This document shows positions 1 through 6,700 of a stretch of DNA of 17,264 bases, in pieces (position 1 is the stretch's first letter; each line of letters starts with the position of its first letter). The notes beneath the pieces are model-generated. The model was not told where the DNA came from and made no database searches. It saw only the letters and a list, made by a program, of their open reading frames with translations. Both the position numbers and the translations under genes were made by a program. The stretch comes from Candidatus Eiseniibacteriota bacterium (GTDB lineage Bacteria; JAFGKV01). The stretch is taken from contig JALOPK010000029.1 in the NCBI GenBank assembly GCA_025453925.1, positions 1 through 17,264 of the forward strand, in the 5' to 3' direction.

Positions 1-1
1 G

Positions 2-460
2 AGGTGCACCTCCGAGGACCCCACGGGATGGCACTTCCAGATCGTGGACTCCGAAGGCGACGTAGGCCGGTGGACGTCGCTCGCTTTGGACTCCTCGTAT
101 CATCCCCACATCAGCTACTACGACCATGGTAGCGGTGATCTCAGATACGCACGGCTCGCACCGACCGGGGACGAATCCCTGACTGAAGAACCCACGGTGT
201 ACAGCCTGCTGTCGGTTTCGCCGAATCCGTTCGGTACGTCGACTACGGTCAGCTACACGCTACGGCGCCCCGGAGCTTTTCTGCTCGATGCGTACGACGC
301 CTGGGGGCGGAAGGTCGCGGCGGTGGCACACGGCGTTGCAGCGGGAAGTGCAGGGCAACTTGTGTGGAGTCCTGTGGGGCTCCCACCCGGGGCCTATGTG
401 CTCCATTTATCGATTCACGGAGCCGCTGGCGCTGCGCAACGGGTGATACATGTGCGATGA
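2..460 (+). CDS. C-terminal part of a secreted repeat protein with FlgD/T9SS-like sorting domain (5' partial)
   Basis: The frame is open from the left edge of the window, so this is the last ~152 residues of a longer protein; a GTG at 44 is merely internal. The first ~50 residues contain one copy of a repeat seen in secreted FCB-group proteins, with the pattern W-x-IVD...DVGRWTSLALD...PHISYYD...GDLRYA. A short acidic/proline linker follows. The end is a ~85-residue beta-rich Ig-like domain beginning SVSPNPFG and containing the usual GxxGQLVW...LPPGAYVLHL pattern and a closing V-I-H-V-R strand. In this family such domains (FlgD-like or type IX type-A sorting domains) direct export or surface anchoring. 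The repeat fold and cargo function cannot be judged from this fragment. It converges on the ABC permease gene with a 39-bp gap in which I see no clear terminator hairpin. Confidence 0.8.
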   Translation, partial: RCTSEDPTGWHFQIVDSEGDVGRWTSLALDSSYHPHISYYDHGSGDLRYARLAPTGDESLTEEPTVYSLLSVSPNPFGTSTTVSYTLRRPGAFLLDAYDAWGRKVAAVAHGVAAGSAGQLVWSPVGLPPGAYVLHLSIHGAAGAAQRVIHVR

Positions 461-499
461 CCCGTCCACTCCCCCTGCGGCCATTCCTCGGTCATGGGG

Positions 500-3400
500 T
501 TACGACACACGGATCACATTGTCCCCCGGCACGCGGTCGATGAGCACGTTCCGGGGGTCGATGCCGGCTCTGGTTGGACGCTCCCGCACGACGATCTCGA
601 GGGTGTCCGCGCCGCTGTGAACCGTATGGAAGGCGCGATGGAGCGTGGTCTCCTCCTGCTTTCCCTTGACCGTTGCGGTGCCGAACACCCCGATCTCGAT
701 GCGGTCGGCGTGGGGGATCTCAGTCTCCAGGCCGAGGCTGTCGGCCCTGAACTTGTGGCTCTCCACCTCCAGCATGACTGCGTAAGTACCGTCTGACCGT
801 TCCTCGACCCGTGCAGTCGCGGCGCGGTTGTCGTAGAGGGTGATCGTCTCGAACAGATCCTCGATCAAGTACCGGTACTCCTCGGGAGTCGCCTCCCGGA
901 GATAGTCCACCAGGACCCGCGCGGTGGTGTACGGCGGTTTCTGATATGCCCAATCCTGGAGAAACCGCCGGAGCGCCCCGTTGAGGGCCTCTTCGCCGAT
1001 GTAGGCGCGCAGGGCATAGAGGGCCAGCCCGCCCTTGCTGTAGTAGAGGTAGGGCTGATCGGACACCCGCACCAGCGGATCCTCACCGATCTTCTCGAGG
1101 CCCCTGCCCTCCAGATAGCGATCCATCTCGTACTTGAGGAACTTCCGCATCTGGTCGGGGCCGAAATCCTTCTCCATGACCATGAAGGCCGAATACTGGG
1201 TCACGGATTCGATGATGAACAGCGCCCCCTCCACGTCGCCACTGCAGACTTGATGGCCCCACCACTGATGCGCCATCTCGTGGGCCGTCACGAAGAACAG
1301 CATGTCGAGGTTCTCGGGATCGCGCAGGTCGTCGATGAAGTGGGCACTCTCGGAGTAGGGGATGGTATTCGGCAACGACTGGGCGAAGGAACGGTAGCGG
1401 GGGAACTCGATGACCCGCACCTGCCGGAACTGGTAGGGTCCGTAGGTCGCGGTATAGTAGTCCAGCGACTTCCGTACGGCCTCGATCATGCGGCCGACAT
1501 TGTAGCCATGGCGCGGATGGTGATACACCTCGATGGCCACGTCGCCCCACTGATCCCGTGCCACCTCGTACCGTCCCGACAGCACGGCCCAGAGGTTGAC
1601 GATGGGGCAATCCATCCGGTAGTGGAAGTAGCGGCGACCGTCCGCCGTCCATTCCCGCTGCAGATAGCCGGGGGCGATGGCGAACTGATCCGGCGCGGTG
1701 CTGATCACCGCCTCGAAGCCTATCCACTCGGCGTCATGGCCCAGGTCCATCCGCTCCCGCCCCCGCGGATCGTCCACCGGCAAACGCCGGGGCCGCGGCG
1801 GTAGCCCGTGTTTCTTGCGGTCTCGCGGTTCCGTCAGCTCCCGGGTGCGATCATACCCCAGCCGGGGGATGCACTCGGTGTTGTCGAAGAACGTCCCATT
1901 GGTGACCACCTCGGTGTTCGGATCGTTGTTCACGAAGCCCCGGGGCTGGATGGCCAGGTCGAACCCGATCTCCAGGGAGTCCCCCGGGACGACGGGAGAC
2001 TCCAGCGCGCAGATGCGGTATCCGATCTCGCGATCGTCCACTGTCACGATGTGCGGCGGCAGGGAAAGCCCATTGATCCGGAGCTCGCGGTGGAGCAGCA
2101 GGTGCAGCGTGTCGATGGGCTGGTAGGTGCGGTTCACCGCGTGGAGAGTCCCCCGGATGCGAACCAGAGGTTCCTCGGGGAAGAGGTCGGCTTGTATCGA
2201 AACCGCGGTCACCCGGGGCTGCGCGACCTGTTCATACCGCTTGTACCGCTGCTCGTACAGGGCTGCGCGACGCTCCGTGCGCTTCTCCGTCTCGAAGTCA
2301 TTCAGTACGGTGGTATTGTAGTAGATCCAGACGCCGGTCCCGATGAACCCTGCGAGCAATGCGACTCCGGCGATGCCGCTCACCGGGGTCAGGCGTCGCG
2401 CTGCCTCCCGAACCCGGCCGCGCCACCGCGCATCGGTTCCCCGCACCCAGAGCAGCCTGGCGGCGATCAGCAGGAACGCCGCCAGGAAGGCCCAGTAGAC
2501 CCGGTACCAGAGAAGGGCGGCTCCGTGCGGGCCATAGCCGTTCATGTCGGAGTAGATGGCCCGCGGCGCCTTGCCGAAGAGGTAGAGACGGTGGGTCAGC
2601 CCGAACTCCGGCAGCATTTCGGTGCTGAGGAAGTACATGATCATGACCAGGAAGCCCAGGTTCCTGCTGTTGGTGATCACGTGGGCGGTCAGCGCGAGTA
2701 TGGCCACGATCACCCACTCGCTCAGCGACACCACGAACAGCCCTTTCAGGTAGAGCCCCAGCTCGAACGCGTGGTAGCCTTTGATCACCTGGAACGTCAT
2801 GGTGGTCAGCATGCCGACCGCCATGACGGTGGCCGCGACGAGCACCAGAGCCGCGACCTTCGAGAGCAACGCCATCCAGTCGGGCACGGGATAGCTGTCG
2901 AGGACTTCCGCCAGTTTCGCCTTGCGCTCGCGCCACACCAGGTGTGCCCCGTATAGCGCCAGCACCAGGAAGATGAAGAGCTCATAGCCCCCGGCGATCT
3001 CCTGGAGCATTCTTCGTGTGACCGGGTAGATCTCGGATCCCCCCCGCTTCGAGGTCATGTTGCTCACCAGGTTCATGACCCCCAAACCCAGCAGCACGAT
3101 GAACGGCACGCCGCGGAAGATGGTGCGCACCTCGTCACGAACCATATGGATCGCCTGCTGCAATCTGGTCTTCGCATCGAAGCACAGACACACGGAGGGG
3201 ATCGGTGCCGAACCGGCTGGGTCGTGGGCGAGGGCCGCGGACAGGGACCGCCGAACCCCTCGGGATCTGCCGGCGGCCAGAGTCATGCGATACCGCGCCC
3301 ACGTGAACACCATGATGGTAGTCCCGACGGCAGTCCACAGGAGGCGATTGATCAGGAATGGCCCCGTGACCGATATCACGCGAAGGTTCTTGTCCGCCAC

Positions 3401-4072
3401 GGTCCAGTACCGGGTCGCGATGTTGAAGGGCGCCAACCCCAACGGATCGATGAGTGCCACCACGCTCTGGTTCTCCAGGTCCCCGATGAAGCTCAGCGAG
3501 ATACCCCATCCGGTGAAGAAGGCCACCATGGCAACCCAGGCCCACAGCACCTTGCGACTCAACGTCGCCACCGAGAAGAACAATGCTCCGGCAAAGAGCA
3601 GATTGGGAAGAACGAACACCGTGAGTCCCTGTAGATAGGGTGTGAGGGTGAAGGGGAGAATCCGCTCCGGATCCTGCCACGGCATGGCGCTGGCGACCAC
3701 GATCCCCAGGGAGCCCGTCATGACTGCCAGCGCGGTCGGGATCAGAGCACCGAGAAAACGGCCGGCCAGGTAATCGCGCGTGCGCAGGGGGGTACTGAAG
3801 AACAGCTCCTGAATCTCGCATTCATGGTCACGGTTCACCGCTGAGGTGACGAACAGCGTCACTAGCACGACTCCCATCCCGCTCAGCGATCCCAGGAGAT
3901 TGAGAATCACATACGGCGAATTGCGGCAGATGTTGCCGATGGCGCCGCCCACCTGCACCGAATCGGTGGACACCGCGCCGAAGGCCATCAGGAAGAACAG
4001 GGCGGCGAAGAGATAGAGAAGGGGCTGGCGCAGCCGGTAGCCGAGCTCGAATCGGAGGATTTCACGGAACAT
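500..4072 (-). CDS. ABC-2 type permease fused to M1-family metallopeptidase domain
   Basis: This 1190-residue protein has two halves. Residues ~1-590 form a double ABC-2 type permease, with about a dozen hydrophobic segments (for example ~17-35, 52-80, 103-130, 147-197, 240-258, 320-338, 362-380, 401-490, 520-542 and a last one at ~565-585). Residues ~600-1190 are an M1 aminopeptidase-like domain that should sit on the outer face of the membrane. The zinc site is HEMAH (H931, E932, H935), with the third ligand probably E955. A YYSKGG motif at 1010-1015 probably carries the catalytic Tyr. The classical GxMEN exopeptidase motif is not visible; the matching position reads SFAQSLPNTIPYSE. ABC permease/M1 fusions of this length are a recognised but poorly characterised family, and their substrate is unknown. 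The ATG at 4072 lies 2 bp after the ATPase stop, so the two are surely cotranscribed and probably form one transporter. Confidence 0.93.
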   Translation of the reverse strand: MFREILRFELGYRLRQPLLYLFAALFFLMAFGAVSTDSVQVGGAIGNICRNSPYVILNLLGSLSGMGVVLVTLFVTSAVNRDHECEIQELFFSTPLRTRDYLAGRFLGALIPTALAVMTGSLGIVVASAMPWQDPERILPFTLTPYLQGLTVFVLPNLLFAGALFFSVATLSRKVLWAWVAMVAFFTGWGISLSFIGDLENQSVVALIDPLGLAPFNIATRYWTVADKNLRVISVTGPFLINRLLWTAVGTTIMVFTWARYRMTLAAGRSRGVRRSLSAALAHDPAGSAPIPSVCLCFDAKTRLQQAIHMVRDEVRTIFRGVPFIVLLGLGVMNLVSNMTSKRGGSEIYPVTRRMLQEIAGGYELFIFLVLALYGAHLVWRERKAKLAEVLDSYPVPDWMALLSKVAALVLVAATVMAVGMLTTMTFQVIKGYHAFELGLYLKGLFVVSLSEWVIVAILALTAHVITNSRNLGFLVMIMYFLSTEMLPEFGLTHRLYLFGKAPRAIYSDMNGYGPHGAALLWYRVYWAFLAAFLLIAARLLWVRGTDARWRGRVREAARRLTPVSGIAGVALLAGFIGTGVWIYYNTTVLNDFETEKRTERRAALYEQRYKRYEQVAQPRVTAVSIQADLFPEEPLVRIRGTLHAVNRTYQPIDTLHLLLHRELRINGLSLPPHIVTVDDREIGYRICALESPVVPGDSLEIGFDLAIQPRGFVNNDPNTEVVTNGTFFDNTECIPRLGYDRTRELTEPRDRKKHGLPPRPRRLPVDDPRGRERMDLGHDAEWIGFEAVISTAPDQFAIAPGYLQREWTADGRRYFHYRMDCPIVNLWAVLSGRYEVARDQWGDVAIEVYHHPRHGYNVGRMIEAVRKSLDYYTATYGPYQFRQVRVIEFPRYRSFAQSLPNTIPYSESAHFIDDLRDPENLDMLFFVTAHEMAHQWWGHQVCSGDVEGALFIIESVTQYSAFMVMEKDFGPDQMRKFLKYEMDRYLEGRGLEKIGEDPLVRVSDQPYLYYSKGGLALYALRAYIGEEALNGALRRFLQDWAYQKPPYTTARVLVDYLREATPEEYRYLIEDLFETITLYDNRAATARVEERSDGTYAVMLEVESHKFRADSLGLETEIPHADRIEIGVFGTATVKGKQEETTLHRAFHTVHSGADTLEIVVRERPTRAGIDPRNVLIDRVPGDNVIRVS

Positions 4073-4074
4073 GG

Positions 4075-4956
4075 CTACTGGCTCTGGCCGTTATGGGAGA
4101 GGTAGGTGAAGTAGACATCCCGCAGATCGGGCTCGACGGCTTCGAAGGATGGATCGGGCTGCCGGGCGCTGGAGACATGAATGATGGTCGTGCCCCCGGC
4201 GAGCCTCTTGGAGAGGACCGTGTGGTTCCGTTCGATCTCTGCCAGTTCGGCCCGGTCGACCTCTCGGCGCCATGTCGTGCCGCGGATGCCGGCGATGGCC
4301 TCCCGGGGGCTGCCCGTGTAGCGCACCACACCGTGGTCTATCACGGCCATGGAGGTGCATAGCTCGCTCACGTCCTCGATGATGTGCGTGGAGAGGATCA
4401 CCACCACGTTCTCTCCGATCTCGCTGAGCAGGTTGAGGAACCGTTCCCGCTCCTCTGGATCCAGCCCGGCGGTGGGCTCGTCGACGATGATGAGCTTCGG
4501 GGAACCCAGCAGAGCCTGGGCCACGCCGAATCGTTGCCGCATGCCGCCGGAGAACGTCCCCAGCTTGCGCCTCCGGTCGGTCCACAGGTTGGTGCGTTTC
4601 AGAAGCGCCTCAACCGCCCGGGTTCGATCACCGCGGCCGGTGATGCCCTTGAGCACGGCGAAGTGCGTCAGAAGACTCTCGGCGCTCACCCCCGGGTACA
4701 CGCCGAAGTCCTGGGGCAGATAGCCCAGCACCGTGCGCACGTCTTCCTTCTGCGTGAGCACGTCGATGCCATTGAACCGAATGCTTCCGCTGTCCACAGC
4801 CTGCAGTGTGGCAATGGATCGCATGAGCGTGGTCTTGCCCGACCCATTGGGCCCCACCAACCCGAACATGCCGGTCGGTATGGTGAGAGATACGTCCTTC
4901 AGTGCCTGGATGCCGTTCCCGTAAGTCTTGCTGATGTTCCGTATGACGAGTTCCAT
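4075..4956 (-). CDS. ABC transporter ATP-binding protein
   Basis: This 293-residue nucleotide-binding subunit is the partner of the permease/M1 fusion just downstream. All ABC ATPase motifs are present: Walker A GPNGSGKTT (35-43), Q-loop Q82 in YLPQDFG, signature FSGGMRQR (135-142), Walker B LIIVDEP (155-161, D159/E160) and switch H191 in STHIIED. The sequence resembles ABC-2 partner ATPases of the CcmA/NatA type (COG1131). It should hydrolyse ATP at the cytoplasmic face to drive the permease. The frame stays open upstream to 5442, but that extension is low-complexity and unlike any ABC N-terminus. The ATG at 4956 starts the family-typical MELVIRNISKTYG and has GGAGGA 4 nt upstream, so I chose it; an ATG at 4968 would add four residues. 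The last ~65 residues form a less conserved C-terminal extension. The stop codon precedes the permease ATG by 2 bp, suggesting translational coupling. Confidence 0.95.
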   Translation of the reverse strand: MELVIRNISKTYGNGIQALKDVSLTIPTGMFGLVGPNGSGKTTLMRSIATLQAVDSGSIRFNGIDVLTQKEDVRTVLGYLPQDFGVYPGVSAESLLTHFAVLKGITGRGDRTRAVEALLKRTNLWTDRRRKLGTFSGGMRQRFGVAQALLGSPKLIIVDEPTAGLDPEERERFLNLLSEIGENVVVILSTHIIEDVSELCTSMAVIDHGVVRYTGSPREAIAGIRGTTWRREVDRAELAEIERNHTVLSKRLAGGTTIIHVSSARQPDPSFEAVEPDLRDVYFTYLSHNGQSQ

Positions 4957-4960
4957 CCGC

Positions 4961-4966
4961 TCCTCC
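4961..4966 (-). promoter_or_regulatory. Ribosome binding site of the ABC ATPase
   Basis: On the minus strand GGAGGA is followed by 4 nt and then the ATG at 4956. It overlaps the alternative upstream ATG at 4968, which would itself lack a site. This decides the start of the ATPase gene. Confidence 0.65.
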
Positions 4967-5179
4967 ATTGACGCACGCGGTTCTGCGATCGCCCCCGGCA
5001 GCGGGTGTGATCCATGGTGAAGCCGCCTCCGCGGCCTCGACAACTCTACTCCACCTGACGCATCCGGCGTCGAAAAGGTTTCATCCGAGGGGGGTTCACT
5101 TCGCCCAACCCGCTGCCCTCCGCCCTGCGGAAACGACCTCCGTCGCGATCCCTCGTTTCGGACTTCTCGCCTTGTGCGT

Positions 5180-5250
5180 CCTGCGAAGCAGGCTGTGGGA
5201 GCGTCTTCAGCCGCGATCCGACTGCGTACAGCCGGGGCTGCAGACAGGGG
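5180..5250. repeat. REP-like stretch with adjacent hairpin
   Basis: A perfect 5-bp stem with a 3-nt loop (5180-5192) runs straight into CTGTGGGAGCGTCTTCAGCC (from 5193). From memory this resembles the TGTAGGAGCGGCTTCAGCCGCGA class of repetitive extragenic palindromes of gammaproteobacteria. Its inner GCGTC/GCCGC arms pair with one mismatch. A GCCGGGGCTGCAGACAGGGG segment (5231-5250) follows and may be the second half of the element. Copy number elsewhere in the genome cannot be seen here. Confidence 0.35.
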
Positions 5251-5275
5251 GTATCCCGGACGCGGGCCGACCCCT

Positions 5276-5317
5276 GTTCGACGTTCGTCGTCGCGCCTCG
5301 TGCGTTCGACGTTCCCT
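5276..5317. repeat. Degenerate 7-bp periodic tract with an 11-bp direct repeat
   Basis: GTTCGACGTTC occurs at 5276-5286 and again at 5304-5314, exactly four 7-bp steps apart. Read in sevens from 5277, the tract is TTCGACG, TTCGTCG, TCGCGCC, TCGTGCG, TTCGACG, TTCCCTG. The period matches the 7-bp arrays around the IVP gene at 9642-10060, although the unit sequence differs. It may be a decayed relative or simple low-complexity DNA. Confidence 0.4.
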
Positions 5318-5406
5318 GCCACTTCTCCCTGTTCGCTTTGCGGAACGCCGCGCCGAACCATATCATGGCAGTCGGGTCCCCACGCGCCTTTCGGATCACG
5401 CTCCGC

Positions 5407-5412
5407 AGGAAG
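5407..5412 (+). promoter_or_regulatory. Ribosome binding site supporting a TTG start of the methyltransferase
   Basis: AGGAAG lies 6 nt before the in-frame TTG at 5419. No comparable site precedes the ATGs at 5338 or 5461. This supports the TTG as the start. Confidence 0.55.
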
Positions 5413-5418
5413 TGTGCT

Positions 5419-6591
5419 TTGACGACCATCCACACCGTCCACCGCGGTGATGCGTCACGGATGTCCACCATCCCTGACGCCAGCATTGACCTGATGGTGA
5501 CCTCCCCACCCTATCCGATGATCGAGATGTGGGATGGGATGTTCGCCGATCTGGATGAGAACATCCGGATCGCGCTGGCTGACCACGACGCCGCCGGGGC
5601 CTTCCGGCTCATGCACGCTCGTTTAGACGCAGTCTGGGCCGAGGTGTCCCGCGTGCTCAAACCGGGGGGTATCGCGTGTATCAACATAGGTGACGCCACG
5701 AGGACGGTGGCCGGCGATTTCCGCCTCTATTCGAACCACTCCCGGGTCCTGTCGTCGTTGGAGTCTTTGGGCCTCGTGGCCCTGCCGGACATCCTCTGGC
5801 GGAAGCAGACGAACGCTCCGAACAAGTTCCTGGGTTCGGGCGTTCTCCCCGCCGGGGCGTATGTGACACTCGAACACGAGTACATCCTGATCGCGCGGAA
5901 GGGCCGCAGACGCGCATTCGCCTCCGAAGGAGAAAGGCAACGCCGTCGCGCGAGCTCGTTCTTCTGGGAGGAGCGCAACGTCTGGTTTTCCGACGTGTGG
6001 CTGGATGTGCAGGGCACCGCGCAGGACCTGGAGATCCGCGAGTCTCGGAAGCGGAGCGCGGCCTACCCTCTGGAGATCCCCTGCCGGCTGATCAACATGT
6101 TCTCAGTCAAGGGTGACATGGTGCTCGACCCGTTTCTCGGCACGGGCACGACCGCCATCGCCGCGCTCGCCACGGCGCGCAACAGCATCGGATACGAACT
6201 GGACGCCCCGCTCTGCCGGATCGCCGAGACGGTCCTCCTTGAGGCAATCCCCGCAGCCCGATCGTACATTGAAGAGAGGGTTCGTGCCCATGTGGAGTTC
6301 ATCGCCCGACGGTCCCAGGCAGGCGGTTTCTTCGGGCACCGGAATCGGCACTACGATTTCGAGGTAGTCACGGAGCCGGAGACCGACCTCGTGCTTGACC
6401 TCCCGTCGGAAGTGAGAGACGCCGGCCACGGCCGCTTCGAGGCGACATATGCCGCGGAGATCCTGCCGGCCGCTCTGCCGAGCTGGAAAGCGCAGGCATT
6501 GCCCGCTCCTCCACCCGTCCCGTGTGAGGGAAATCGCGGCCTGCGGGACGCGCTGAGGGCCGAATCGCCCTTGAACACGGAGGAGCTCTAG
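5419..6591 (+). CDS. Solitary DNA methyltransferase (N4-cytosine/N6-adenine, beta motif order)
   Basis: This 390-residue protein has the two landmark motifs of amino-methyltransferases. The catalytic motif IV, TSPPY, is at 28-32, followed by PMIEMWDGMF. The S-adenosylmethionine motif I, DPFLGTGTT, is at 237-245, followed by GYELD. Catalytic motif before SAM motif is the beta-class order; the segment between (~120-215, with a basic RRR-rich stretch) would be the target recognition region. TSPPY is commoner in N4-cytosine enzymes, but the modified base cannot be assigned. The TTG at 5419 gives MTTIHTVHRGDASRM before IPDASIDLMVTSPPY, matching how related proteins begin, and has a good ribosome site. 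The frame continues upstream to an ATG at 5338 without conserved sequence, and an ATG at 5461 would cut off the GDASRM element. No restriction endonuclease is adjacent. The C-terminal ~90 residues are proline/alanine-rich and unrecognised. Confidence 0.9.
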   Translation: MTTIHTVHRGDASRMSTIPDASIDLMVTSPPYPMIEMWDGMFADLDENIRIALADHDAAGAFRLMHARLDAVWAEVSRVLKPGGIACINIGDATRTVAGDFRLYSNHSRVLSSLESLGLVALPDILWRKQTNAPNKFLGSGVLPAGAYVTLEHEYILIARKGRRRAFASEGERQRRRASSFFWEERNVWFSDVWLDVQGTAQDLEIRESRKRSAAYPLEIPCRLINMFSVKGDMVLDPFLGTGTTAIAALATARNSIGYELDAPLCRIAETVLLEAIPAARSYIEERVRAHVEFIARRSQAGGFFGHRNRHYDFEVVTEPETDLVLDLPSEVRDAGHGRFEATYAAEILPAALPSWKAQALPAPPPVPCEGNRGLRDALRAESPLNTEEL

Positions 6592-6700
6592 TTCAGCCCG
6601 CCGTCGCGTCGGCAGTCCCGCTCCGCGCTCCGCATTCTCCGCGCCTCCGCGTCTCTGCGGGAGATCATGGTGTTCATCACTCCGAGCTCCGCGCTCCCCC
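6592..6700. repeat. Convergent intergenic region filled with 7-bp and 8-bp short repeats
   Basis: This gap between the methyltransferase stop and the hybrid-kinase stop contains three repeat tracts. Two 7-bp units (CTCCGCG, CTCCGCA) occupy 6621-6634. Three 8-bp units (CTCCGCGC, CTCCGCGT, CTCTGCGG) followed by GAGA occupy 6637-6664. Three 7-bp units (CTCCGAG, CTCCGCG, CTCCCCC) occupy 6680-6700 and end exactly at the kinase TGA. The 8-bp tract resembles the CTCTGCG-type repeat I recall from intergenic DNA of many environmental bacteria. No rho-independent terminator is evident. Confidence 0.7.

Larger units (their letters stand above)
4957..5418. other. 462-bp divergent intergenic region without a convincing gene
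   Basis: The region separates the divergently transcribed ABC operon (minus) and methyltransferase (plus), so promoters for both should lie here. I see no good sigma-70 -35/-10 pair on either strand. Frames that stay open across it have compositionally biased translations with no recognisable domain. It holds a short perfect hairpin (CCTGC-GAA-GCAGG, 5180-5192), a REP-like stretch directly after it (5193-5250), and an 11-bp direct repeat with a 28-bp offset (5276-5286 and 5304-5314) inside a decayed 7-bp periodic tract. No tRNA or riboswitch is recognisable. Confidence 0.6.

Noticed and set aside
461-499. Terminator between the convergent genes at the left end
   Set aside because: I found no stem followed by a T-run in the 39-bp gap.
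1808-2956. 382-residue plus-strand open frame antisense to the permease/M1 gene
   Set aside because: It is a His/Arg/Gln-rich shadow of transmembrane-coding DNA; the sense frame has full domain support.
5338-5418. Upstream ATG start for the methyltransferase
   Set aside because: The residues encoded before 5419 match nothing in the family, and AGGAAG with a 6-nt spacer precedes the TTG at 5419.
4957-5442. N-terminal extension of the ABC ATPase frame
   Set aside because: The extra 162 residues are low-complexity and not ABC-like, while a good ribosome site precedes the ATG at 4956.
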